Assembly: GCA_049115735.1 (NCBI GenBank)
Contig: JAGDZP010000021.1
Location: 62,001 to 126,000 of the forward strand
DNA from: CAXBNB01 sp049115735
GTDB lineage: Bacteria > Bacteroidota > Bacteroidia > Cytophagales > Cyclobacteriaceae
Direction of reading: 5' to 3'
DNA length: 64,000 nucleotides
Below are positions 1-7,501 of this stretch, one piece after another. The first letter of the stretch is position 1. Each line of letters starts with the position of its first letter. Both the position numbers and the translations under genes were made by a program. Under the pieces are notes generated by a model that saw only the letters and a list, made by a program, of their open reading frames with translations, had not been told where the DNA came from and ran no database searches.

Positions 1-1
1 A

Positions 2-2248
2 CTTTCAGCGAAAGAAGTGGTAAAGCAAATAGAGGCACATCCTGAATTTAATGAGCCGATGAATGATCTCACTGCAGTGCATGAAAATCCTGAACTTGTA
101 GAATTGATTTTTTCGGCCATTCTTCCGCCTACGCTCGAAGATGAAATGATTGCCGTGCATATTCCATTCACTAAAGAGCAGGTATTTGCTACTCCTGCCT
201 ATCAGAATATCATGAACCTGGCAGGGTCTTATGAGGCCCTGTTGGCAGAAATGGACATGAAGGAAATGGTCGCTCAGAAGTTGATGAACGCTTATGCGAT
301 GATTATGCAGATGTACTATGGTGTATCCATCACCAGCGACAGGTATTTCTTATACACTCTGGTAGATCCTAAAACCAAGTTAAAACGCCACTACAGGATA
401 GAGGTAGATCCGAAATTTTGTGAAATTATTGTAAAAGGTGATTTGCCTGAGTTGTCGGATGAGGATATCAAGCATTTGATAGATAATCTTAACGATCTGG
501 ATGAGTGGGCAAAATATTTACCTCCGCATCTTTTTGAGTTTCAGGGCTTGCTGGTTTTCCGTCTGAGAGACGAAACCAAAGGAGAAATTCTATCCAGGAT
601 AAAGGATGATCTCTTGAAAAGGGATAGCATCGTAGATAAAACCGGTTTTGATATGCTTGAGACCAGGTTACGATCGCTACTTCAGTTGTCTGATTTGAAA
701 CTGGGCATAGCAGCTTATCAGAGGAGCTCCAATAGCTTTATGAACTTCGGCCAACGGATCATACGCAGCATATTGATGGGCAATGAAGAAGGAATTGGCT
801 GCACTGTCACCAATAGCTCCTTGTATGACTGGTTTGTACAAAACCCGGAACCGATGGCCATTGATGACTTGACCAAGAGCACCAGAATGGGAGGTTATGA
901 GCAAAAGCTAATTGGGGACGGACTGAATTCTTTGATTTTGGGTCCGCTATTCTATAACAATGAATTCGTTGGGCTGCTTGAATTAGGTACACCAAATGCA
1001 GGGGATTTAAATACACTGGCTCTGGCCAAAGTGAAGGAGGTTTTGCCACTATTTGCTGTAGCGGTAAAAAGGAGCACGGAAGAGTTGGAGACAAAAATCC
1101 AATCTATCATAAAAGAAAAGTATACTTCTATCCACCCTACAGTGGAGTGGAAGTTTGAAGAAGCTGCTAATGACGTGTTGGGACAGGAAAAGGAAGGCAA
1201 GAACCCAATACCCAAACCGATTGTATTCAATGATGTATATCCATTGTATGCGGCCAGTGATATTCGTAATTCTTCAATAGAGAGGAACAGGGCTATTAAT
1301 ACTGACCTGAAGGAGCAGTTGACATTGGCAAGGAAGGTATTGAAGAAAGCTTATGAAATGAAGGAGCTTCCGATTTTGGAGGAGACCATATTCAGGTTGG
1401 ACAAGTTTCATAGAGTATTGAAAAGAAAACTTATTTCGGGTGATGAGGTCACTATTCTTGAGTTTTTGCAGAAGGAAGTGGAGCCTATTATCAAGAACCT
1501 GGAACAGAACATTCCTGAATTCAAAAAGGAAACTAAAAAATATAATGAGAGCCTGGACGAAGAATTGGGTGTGGTATATAAGGCAAGGAAGAATTTTGAG
1601 GATAGCCTTACCAAAATTAATGAGGTGACCAGTACCGTCTTGGATGAGGAGGAATTAAGGGCTCAAGCGATGTTTCCACACTTTTTTGAAAAGTATAAGA
1701 CAGACGGTGTAGAGCACAACATTTATGTAGGTGCTTCATTGTCAGAGAAATTGGAGTTTGATGAAGTGTACCTTAGAAACCTTCGGTTGTGGCAACTGAT
1801 GGTGACGGCAGAAGTGGCACGTAAAACCGCTTATATGATTCCTGAGTTACCACTACCGCTTGAAACTACGCACTTGATTTTGGTGCACAGTGCTCCGTTA
1901 TCTATTCGCTTTAGGATGGATGAGAAAAAATTCGATGTAGATGGAGCGTATAATATTCGTTATGAGATTATCAAAAAGCGAATTGATAAGTCGCTGGTGA
2001 AAGACTCAGATGAGCGGATCACTCAACCTGGAAAAATAGCAATTATTTATAGCCAGGATAAGGATGCTCAGGAGTACATGAAGTACATCGACTATCTGAA
2101 ATCCAAGGGCTTGCTCGAAGGAGAGGTGGAAAATCTGGAATTGGAAGAACTCCAGGGTGTGAGTGGCTTGAAGGCACTCAGGATCGCTGTGAAAATCCAA
2201 AAGTCGTCTATTATGAAAGAAGTGGAGGATATTTTACAGACGGCATAA
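2..2248 (+). CDS. GAF domain-containing protein, 5'-truncated by window edge
   Basis: The reading frame is open from the first complete codon with no stop before the window edge, so the true start probably lies upstream; the GTG at 17 is only the first possible start inside the window. About 748 residues are visible. Residues near 225-365 have the pattern of a GAF sensor domain, including a GPLFYNNEFVGLLELG core like that of ligand- or redox-binding GAF folds. The part around 415-560 is rich in Glu, Lys and Leu in heptad-like spacing and is probably coiled coil. No kinase, cyclase or HTH output domain is visible. The C-terminal 180 residues are not recognised. A role as a cytoplasmic sensor or scaffold is inference. 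A strong terminator follows the stop. Confidence 0.75.
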   Translation, partial: LSAKEVVKQIEAHPEFNEPMNDLTAVHENPELVELIFSAILPPTLEDEMIAVHIPFTKEQVFATPAYQNIMNLAGSYEALLAEMDMKEMVAQKLMNAYAMIMQMYYGVSITSDRYFLYTLVDPKTKLKRHYRIEVDPKFCEIIVKGDLPELSDEDIKHLIDNLNDLDEWAKYLPPHLFEFQGLLVFRLRDETKGEILSRIKDDLLKRDSIVDKTGFDMLETRLRSLLQLSDLKLGIAAYQRSSNSFMNFGQRIIRSILMGNEEGIGCTVTNSSLYDWFVQNPEPMAIDDLTKSTRMGGYEQKLIGDGLNSLILGPLFYNNEFVGLLELGTPNAGDLNTLALAKVKEVLPLFAVAVKRSTEELETKIQSIIKEKYTSIHPTVEWKFEEAANDVLGQEKEGKNPIPKPIVFNDVYPLYAASDIRNSSIERNRAINTDLKEQLTLARKVLKKAYEMKELPILEETIFRLDKFHRVLKRKLISGDEVTILEFLQKEVEPIIKNLEQNIPEFKKETKKYNESLDEELGVVYKARKNFEDSLTKINEVTSTVLDEEELRAQAMFPHFFEKYKTDGVEHNIYVGASLSEKLEFDEVYLRNLRLWQLMVTAEVARKTAYMIPELPLPLETTHLILVHSAPLSIRFRMDEKKFDVDGAYNIRYEIIKKRIDKSLVKDSDERITQPGKIAIIYSQDKDAQEYMKYIDYLKSKGLLEGEVENLELEELQGVSGLKALRIAVKIQKSSIMKEVEDILQTA

Positions 2249-2274
2249 CTCTAACAGGGTTCAACCATAAACAG

Positions 2275-2312
2275 AAAAGCCTCTGATTGAATTTCAATCA
2301 GAGGCTTTTTAT
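2275..2312. terminator. Bidirectional intrinsic terminator
   Basis: A perfect 16-bp stem (2275-2290 with 2294-2309) closes a 3-nt loop. Because the arms start with A4 and end with T5, it gives a U-tract in both directions. It serves the GAF gene on plus and the small membrane-protein frame at 2330-2473 on minus. Confidence 0.85.
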
Positions 2313-2329
2313 ATGAGTTTCTTTTTTTA

Positions 2330-2473
2330 TCAGTCTTTGCTTTCCATGCTTTTATTTTTCTCTTTTCTGGCATTTACAAACAACAAGGCATTTACAAATG
2401 CGATAAGGAATATAACGATGTTTACGAAAATATCAACGCCGCTTGTTACTGCTGGATTCAATAGGTCAAACAT
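2330..2473 (-). CDS. Candidate small membrane protein, 47 aa
   Basis: An ATG-initiated minus-strand frame of 47 codons, ending TGA, runs into the bidirectional terminator at 2275-2312. The product has a short N-terminal segment (MFDLLNPAVTSGVD), one strongly hydrophobic helix at residues 15-35 (IFVNIVIFLIAFVNALLFVNA), and a lysine-rich tail KEKNKSMESKD. This is the N-out/C-in layout of a single-span small protein. No family is recognised. Coding status rests on the arrangement of helix, basic tail and terminator. No good ribosome-binding site is seen, which is usual for this phylum. Confidence 0.4.
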   Translation of the reverse strand: MFDLLNPAVTSGVDIFVNIVIFLIAFVNALLFVNARKEKNKSMESKD

Positions 2474-2575
2474 GACTTTTAAGTTTTGTTATTCAATTAA
2501 TATGCGAATATAGAAATAATTTGAATTTGAGACTTGCTTAACCTGCTGAAAGTTTTGTCTAACGTTAGCTGGGGC

Positions 2576-3736
2576 TTAGGTGATGAGTTCTTTCATTAAT
2601 TCTTGAAGTCCGATCGCCTCTATGTTTTCTGATAAAGGAAAACGTTCATACCCAGGATAAACGATAAAATTTTTATTGGACTGAATGTCCTGACTTGCTT
2701 GCCTGAATCCCTTGGTAATTTTTGGTGCAAAGGTTCTTTTTATTTCAATAGCCCAAATTTCATTATTAGGTCTTTCGAGTATTAGATCTATTTCATTGTT
2801 TGATGAAGTCTTATAGAAGTACGCCGGAAAATGAGACGAATCGGTAGTATTTAGGATATTTTCAACTACAAAACCTTCCCAGCTCATTCCTATAATTGGA
2901 TGACTCAAGAGCATTTCAAGGTCTGTGATGTTTAACAGAGTATGTAATAGTCCACTATCTCTAATATATACTTTTGGGGATTTAATTAGCCTTTTTCCTA
3001 TGTTTTTATGAAGTGGAGGGAGTCTTCTCACAAGTAATAAATCAACCATTAAGTCAAGATAATTCATTACTGTCTTGCCATCTACACCAAGAGATTTAGC
3101 AATATTTGATGCGTTTAAAGTGGCTCCTTGGAGATGAGCGAGCATTGTCCAAAATCTACGCAGAGTTTCAGATGGAATTCTTGGGCCAAGTTGTGGTATA
3201 TCCCGTTCGAGGTAAGTACGAATAAAGTTTTTTCTCCACATTATACTTTGGTTGCTGGTTTTTGCCAAAAGGCTATCGGGGAACCCACCTCTCAACCACA
3301 ATTTGTCCATGTTATCAGGATACTCTGAAATCAACACTGGTGATAGTTCACAATACCCAATTCTGCCAGCTAATGTTTCTCCCGATTGTTTTAAGAGGTC
3401 TATTGAAGCAGAACCTAAAATTAAGAATTGGCCTGAATTGATTCCCTCTCTTTTATTTCTGTCAATTATACCTCTTAGCTCCTGAAATAATTCTGGTACA
3501 CGCTGAATTTCATCTAAGATTATCAATTTTTCCTTGTGCAAAGAGAGATAATGAATGGGATTTTCGAGCTTGGCTCGATCTTCTTCGGACTCTAGATCAA
3601 GGTATATAGATGCACGTTTTGAAAGTATTTCATGAGCCAAGGTGGTTTTTCCAACTTGCCGTGGGCCTAGAAGTGCTGTGACTGGAAATGTCTCAAGTAA
3701 GGCTCTTACTTCTTCTTGTTTTTGACGGCTAATCAT
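2576..3736 (-). CDS. AAA-family ATPase with DUF4143 domain
   Basis: A 386-residue protein of the AAA_14/DUF4143 type. Walker A is GPRQVGKT at residues 24-31 and Walker B is KLIILDEI near 70-77; a sensor-like LILGSAS follows near 105. The C-terminal half matches DUF4143, with a predicted winged-helix segment (NIAKSLGVDGKTVMNYLDLM) and a nuclease-like end with EIDLILE and AIEIKR, the D-(x)n-ExK pattern of PD-(D/E)xK folds. These ATPases are widespread and often mobile in Bacteroidota; their function is unclear and toxin-antitoxin or defence roles have been suggested. The start codon lies directly beside a perfect 16-bp inverted repeat, which suggests autoregulation. It stands alone, with the tag/peptidase pair upstream on the same strand. 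Confidence 0.85.
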   Translation of the reverse strand: MISRQKQEEVRALLETFPVTALLGPRQVGKTTLAHEILSKRASIYLDLESEEDRAKLENPIHYLSLHKEKLIILDEIQRVPELFQELRGIIDRNKREGINSGQFLILGSASIDLLKQSGETLAGRIGYCELSPVLISEYPDNMDKLWLRGGFPDSLLAKTSNQSIMWRKNFIRTYLERDIPQLGPRIPSETLRRFWTMLAHLQGATLNASNIAKSLGVDGKTVMNYLDLMVDLLLVRRLPPLHKNIGKRLIKSPKVYIRDSGLLHTLLNITDLEMLLSHPIIGMSWEGFVVENILNTTDSSHFPAYFYKTSSNNEIDLILERPNNEIWAIEIKRTFAPKITKGFRQASQDIQSNKNFIVYPGYERFPLSENIEAIGLQELMKELIT

Positions 3737-3737
3737 A

Positions 3738-3772
3738 TTTGTATATTCGGAATAAGATTCCGAATATACAAA
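3738..3772. promoter_or_regulatory. Perfect 16-bp palindrome at ATPase start
   Basis: tttgtatattcggaat (3738-3753), a 3-nt spacer, and its exact complement (3757-3772). It begins one base upstream of the DUF4143 ATPase ATG and ends one base before the stop codon of tag. It could be an operator or self-recognition site for the ATPase, or the hairpin ending the tag transcript. There is no U-tract of normal length, so the operator reading is preferred. Confidence 0.55.
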
Positions 3773-3773
3773 C

Positions 3774-4337
3774 TTATATTTTAAAACAAAAACAATCCGT
3801 TGTATGATCGTTCACCAGTCCGGTGGCCTGCATGTGAGCGTAAATGATGGTGCTACCAACAAACTTAAATCCTCGTTTTTTGAGGTCTTTACTGAGTGCA
3901 TCTGATTCTGGAGAGGTGGCTGGCACGTCCGGCATCTTCTTCCAGTTCCCTACTATCGTCTGATTATTTACAAAAGACCAGATGTATTTCGAAAAGCTGC
4001 CTAACTCCTTTTGAACTTCCAGAAATAACCGAGCATTGGTCACAGCGGCCCTTATCTTTAGTTTGTTTCGGATGATTTCCGGGTTTTGAATGAGCTCCTC
4101 AATTTTCTTTTCGTCATACCTGGCTACTTTTTCCACTTCAAAATTGGCAAATGCTTTTCGGTAACCTTCTCTCTTGTTTAAGACGGTGCTCCAACTCAAC
4201 CCGGCCTGGGCACTTTCCAAAATCAGAAATTCAAAATGCACCTTGTCGTTATGCACAGGTACTCCCCATTCTTCATCATGATATTTTTCATAGGCAGGGT
4301 ATGTGTTCTCTGCCCATTCACATCTTTTTTGTGTCAT
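3774..4337 (-). CDS. tag: DNA-3-methyladenine glycosylase I
   Basis: A 187-residue base-excision repair enzyme that removes 3-methyladenine from alkylated DNA. Length and sequence match the Tag family throughout: RCEWA at the N-terminus with zinc ligand Cys6, then YHDEEWGVP (His20), the active-site block LILESAQAGLSW, and the C-terminal NDHTTDCFCF, which provides the remaining His and Cys zinc ligands. Its start overlaps the stop of the M28 peptidase gene by 4 bp (ATGA), so the two are translationally coupled, although their functions are not obviously related. Confidence 0.95.
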   Translation of the reverse strand: MTQKRCEWAENTYPAYEKYHDEEWGVPVHNDKVHFEFLILESAQAGLSWSTVLNKREGYRKAFANFEVEKVARYDEKKIEELIQNPEIIRNKLKIRAAVTNARLFLEVQKELGSFSKYIWSFVNNQTIVGNWKKMPDVPATSPESDALSKDLKKRGFKFVGSTIIYAHMQATGLVNDHTTDCFCFKI

Positions 4338-5227
4338 TTTCTTAAGTCTTGTTGATCAATTTCCTTTACAAAATCTAAAATCATTTTTACCACATTGTTG
4401 TAAAATGTAGTATCAATTTTATCAAAGATGTCTGTGCTTTTATGATAATCATTGTGATCTTCTACACCAAAATAAACATACGGAATTCCCTGACTATGAA
4501 ATGGCCCCTGATCCGATAGATAAGTCCAATCACCTTCCTTCTTGTTGCTACCGTCATGCCCGAACTTAATGGTAACGCCGGAATGGTTAGAGGCAATTTT
4601 GTTCAGGGTTTCTTTGAACCTTGGGTAATGGTGTGTGCCCGAAGCATATATTTCTTTATTGTCGTTTCGGGAGATCATGTCCATGTTGATGTTCATCACT
4701 ATGTTGTCAATGTTGGTTGATGAAACAAAATGTTGAGAGCCAAGTTTACCCAGTTCCTCGCCATCAAATGCGGCGAAAATTATCGTATGCTTTGGCAGAT
4801 TTTCTGAAAAATACCTGGCCATATAAAACAGTGCGGCAACCCCGGATGCATTATCATCAGCGCCGTAATAGATTTTTTCTTTCTTTCGCCCGAGGTGGTC
4901 GTAATGGGCAGAAATCACGATGGTCCTTTCCGTCCGTCCTTTGATTTTGCCAATGATATTCGTGCCCTTAATTTCTCTCCCTCTTATATGGAATGCGAAT
5001 TCCTGTTTGTAAGACTCAGAAAGAGGTACAACTCTTGATTTTTCAAATTCATCAATTATGTATTGCTGAGCAAGGGAATGCCCTTTCGTGCCCATGCCCC
5101 GGCCTTCCATTTTCTCAGATGACAACTCTTTCAAATCTCGAATAAGGATTGGGTCAACCTGTGCTATGCAATGAATCGACAGGACGAATATCAGAAGGTA
5201 AGTCAATATGGCCTTTGTACAGTGCAT
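4334..5227 (-). CDS. Exported M28-family zinc metallopeptidase
   Basis: A 297-residue protein with a Sec signal peptide at about 1-23 (cleavage after IAQ). It has the M28 co-catalytic zinc site: HYD at 108-110, GADDNASG at 122-129, GEE at 156-158, an MDM further on, and YHKSTD near the C-terminus. The family contains aminopeptidases, carboxypeptidases and glutaminyl cyclases, and the sequence does not decide among them. The protein is probably periplasmic or cell-surface. It is the first gene of a pair with tag (4-bp overlap) and is divergent from the gene at 5311. Confidence 0.9.
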   Translation of the reverse strand: MHCTKAILTYLLIFVLSIHCIAQVDPILIRDLKELSSEKMEGRGMGTKGHSLAQQYIIDEFEKSRVVPLSESYKQEFAFHIRGREIKGTNIIGKIKGRTERTIVISAHYDHLGRKKEKIYYGADDNASGVAALFYMARYFSENLPKHTIIFAAFDGEELGKLGSQHFVSSTNIDNIVMNINMDMISRNDNKEIYASGTHHYPRFKETLNKIASNHSGVTIKFGHDGSNKKEGDWTYLSDQGPFHSQGIPYVYFGVEDHNDYHKSTDIFDKIDTTFYNNVVKMILDFVKEIDQQDLRK

Positions 5228-5252
5228 TTATTTTATCTCGATGTTCAATTTA

Positions 5253-5277
5253 TTGACTTTTCTGCGTTGTAATTTTG
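5253..5277 (+). promoter_or_regulatory. Bacteroidota-type promoter
   Basis: TTG at 5253 and an exact TAnnTTTG box (TAATTTTG) at 5270-5277, 34 bp upstream of the ATG at 5311. This fits the primary-sigma consensus of the phylum. Confidence 0.5.
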
Positions 5278-5310
5278 AAATTGTTTGAAGCATGTTCAAA
5301 TTACCGTTTA

Positions 5311-6432
5311 ATGATAAAGATAAAAATATTGTTTTTGATTTTTCTTGTGCTTCCAGCAGCACTGTTTGCCTGGCAGAGCGGGGATGATCTAAATATCGCC
5401 AAGCTGCATTTTCTTGACTTTACCAACGAATTGCCCGAAGATTTGTTAAGCACGAAAACAGCTGTATTGGTTGCATATCCCTCGATAGCAAAAAGGAATC
5501 CCGAGCGTGGTGACTGGAAAAGTTTTGCAGAACGGTCACATGCCTGGTTCAAGAGAATGGGTGTTGATGCTGTGGGCTATTATTTTCAGAGAGATTTTAT
5601 GAGTGGGCAGGATGCTGCCATCTTTTTTGCCAAAGAAATGAAGGGCCGGGGAGTGAATAATATTATTTTTCTAAGTCGGGAAAGTAATGTGGCTTCTGGT
5701 GAGTACAACATTATAGTGACACCCTTCAATGGAGAAGCAAGTGTTATTTCCGATGGTCAGAAAGCCTACAAGGTAGAAGGGGCGGATTTGTCTTCGGTAT
5801 TGAAGATTTTTGGAAACAAAGCGTATCGTTCGAAGCAAGCTAAGACGAATTTTTTGATCCCCGATTTTCCTGAATTTTTCGAAAAGGCGGATATTATTAA
5901 TGGCAGGAGGATACCTTCTTATGCGCGTGACTTGAAAGTGCGGAAGCTAGCCATATTGAAATTTGATTCCATCAAGACAAACGATGAAAATCTAAATGCC
6001 AGTCAGAGTGGTAATGCTGCAAACATCCGGACTTATAATAGCGAGGTAGCCAGGAATAACAAAAAGCTGGAGAGCGTGATGCAAAGCTACCCTCTGGAGT
6101 ATACGATCACAGAGCCCACTTCCAATGATGCCTTGTACAAGAAAGGATTTCAATATGTCCTCCTACGATTGAATACAACGGGCAGCAATGTCCGCCAGCT
6201 GTTGGGTTATGAGATTGACCCAACGGTCTCGGATTACATTACAGTGAGAAATAGAAACGGATCTTCCTCAATGCAGAGTATTTCGATCAACAGCCCCGTT
6301 CATAAGTATTATGTGAAGCATCTGTATACCGGGGATGTCTATACGGGAGCTGATTGGGATGCGGATTTGACTTGGGAAGAAGCACTCAAAAATTTCATAC
6401 AGAACATGAAAGATGACTTAAAACTTAAGTAA
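5311..6432 (+). CDS. Exported protein of unknown function
   Basis: The frame is open from a TTG at 5275, but the ATG at 5311 is preferred because it places a clear signal peptide at the N-terminus (MIKIKILFLIFLVLPAALFA) and sits just after a promoter. The mature protein of about 350 residues is not recognised. It contains two stretches resembling alternating alpha/beta units (VLVAYPSIAKRNP; VNNIIFLSRES) and a Ser/Asn-rich middle around 235-250. The C-terminus (DWDADLTWEEALKNFIQNMK) is acidic and helical. It is probably periplasmic. The peroxiredoxin gene follows 50 bp downstream on the same strand, so the two may be cotranscribed. Confidence 0.7.
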   Translation: MIKIKILFLIFLVLPAALFAWQSGDDLNIAKLHFLDFTNELPEDLLSTKTAVLVAYPSIAKRNPERGDWKSFAERSHAWFKRMGVDAVGYYFQRDFMSGQDAAIFFAKEMKGRGVNNIIFLSRESNVASGEYNIIVTPFNGEASVISDGQKAYKVEGADLSSVLKIFGNKAYRSKQAKTNFLIPDFPEFFEKADIINGRRIPSYARDLKVRKLAILKFDSIKTNDENLNASQSGNAANIRTYNSEVARNNKKLESVMQSYPLEYTITEPTSNDALYKKGFQYVLLRLNTTGSNVRQLLGYEIDPTVSDYITVRNRNGSSSMQSISINSPVHKYYVKHLYTGDVYTGADWDADLTWEEALKNFIQNMKDDLKLK

Positions 6433-6482
6433 TCGAGTGTTAAATTGGAGCTCGATCTATCACCAAATTCATTCTTGTTCAT

Positions 6483-7076
6483 ATGAAAATCATTAATTTT
6501 CAAATAGTTGTCTTCTTACTTTTTCTGGCATCAGAGCCTGTTCTTGCTCAGAAAGAAGCCAAGCCTTTGAAGGTAGGTGATGAGGCTTTCAACTTCATGG
6601 GCTTGGATCAAAATGGAGAAAAAGTCGAACTATTTAAGGTTTTAGAAAAAAGTCCGGTTGTGTTGATGTTTTACCGTGGAGCATGGTGCCCATACTGTAA
6701 TAAGCAACTTAGCGAAATGCAGGATTCTCTCAAGTTTATCAACGAAAGGGGAGGAATAGTGATAGCCGTAACGCCGGAGAAGCCTGGCTCGATTGACAAA
6801 ACCATCAAGAAAACAAATGCTTCATTTAAGATCATTCATGATAAGGATCTGGATATCATGAACACTTACAAAGTGCGCTATTCATTGGATGATGCGATGG
6901 TGAAGAAATATAAAAGCTATGGAATAGACATTTTGAAGGCCAATGATAAGAACGGGGCTAATTTGCCAGTACCGGCTACCTATATCATTGACAAGGAAAA
7001 GAAAATCCTGTATGCGTTTTTTGATCCTGACCATACCAAAAGAGCCACGGTGACGAAAATTCTTCAAAACCTCTGA
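6483..7076 (+). CDS. Exported peroxiredoxin-like (AhpC/TSA) thioredoxin-fold protein
   Basis: A 197-residue thioredoxin-fold protein with a cleavable signal peptide at 1-22 (ending VLAQ). The active-site region FYRGAWCPYCNKQL (Cys near residues 67 and 70) has the CxxC of thioredoxins in a peroxiredoxin-like frame: an AhpC/TSA N-terminus of the GDEAFNFMGLDQNGEKV type, and VPATYIIDKEKKILYAFFDP at the end. It should act in the periplasm as a thiol peroxidase or thiol-disulfide reductase. Family members of this type reduce alkyl hydroperoxides; the specific substrate is not shown here. Confidence 0.85.
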   Translation: MKIINFQIVVFLLFLASEPVLAQKEAKPLKVGDEAFNFMGLDQNGEKVELFKVLEKSPVVLMFYRGAWCPYCNKQLSEMQDSLKFINERGGIVIAVTPEKPGSIDKTIKKTNASFKIIHDKDLDIMNTYKVRYSLDDAMVKKYKSYGIDILKANDKNGANLPVPATYIIDKEKKILYAFFDPDHTKRATVTKILQNL

Positions 7077-7135
7077 TCCTAAACATGCTTACCCGTTTCA
7101 AATACAGAAGCAGACGCCCCAAATTTATGTCGGCA

Positions 7136-7330
7136 GTGATCCGATGATTATTCCACGAATACCTTACCAGCTGTAGTCTTTGGCAAAACCGGCCAGTCAT
7201 CGGACCACTAGAAAGGTCCGAACAAGGAGCCTGTGTGGGTTCAGGCACAACAGAGGCGCTTGTGCCAGCGAAAGATAATGAAAAAAGATAGTACGGATCG
7301 CCTTAGTTGCAACAGAAAGGTCGGAGGGTG
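7136..7330. ncRNA. Candidate structured RNA (hairpin cluster, strand unknown)
   Basis: The 425-bp gap between the peroxiredoxin gene and gpmI has no convincing gene, yet is visibly richer in G and C than other gaps here. It folds by eye into a multibranch structure. An 8-bp closing stem (7136-7143 with 7294-7301, one G-T pair) encloses local hairpins at 7181-7195 (TGGC/GCCA), 7200-7221 (7 bp, TCGGACC/GGTCCGA), 7229-7246 (GCCTG/CAGGC) and 7245-7265 (GCACAA/TTGTGC); the last two share two bases. I compared it with tmRNA, RNase P RNA, SRP RNA and tRNA and found none of their signature sequences. It could be a small RNA, a leader element, or a decayed repeat. Confidence 0.3.
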
Positions 7331-7426
7331 TCACTATACCCACCATCGTTATGGCACCTAAAAATTACAATTAAACAATGATTTCATTTCCTGATGCTGA
7401 TCAGCTTTTTACATTTTAGAATTCAG

Positions 7427-7457
7427 TTGACGAAGGTTGGGCTTATGTCTATATTTG
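7427..7457 (+). promoter_or_regulatory. gpmI promoter
   Basis: TTGA at 7427-7430 and an exact TAnnTTTG box (TATATTTG) at 7450-7457, with the gpmI ATG 45 bp further on. This is the best match to the phylum consensus in the window. Confidence 0.6.
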
Positions 7458-7501
7458 CGCCCTAAAACAGACTGACTGAAAACCTTAATCAAGATAAAGC
7501 A

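Noticed and set aside
2313..2513. 66-codon plus-strand frame
   Set aside because: Overlaps the better minus-strand 47-residue frame and starts inside the terminator region.
3738..3772. Palindrome as transposon terminal inverted repeat
   Set aside because: No transposase, no second copy, and no target duplication within the window.
6985..7248. 87-codon minus-strand frame reaching into the gap before gpmI
   Set aside because: Overlaps the peroxiredoxin 3' end and the hairpin cluster; no family likeness.
7077..7501. tmRNA, RNase P RNA, SRP RNA or tRNA in the gap before gpmI
   Set aside because: No tag-peptide frame, no GAGGAAAGTCC core, no GGAAGGAAGCAG-like SRP tip and no acceptor/T-arm pairing were found.
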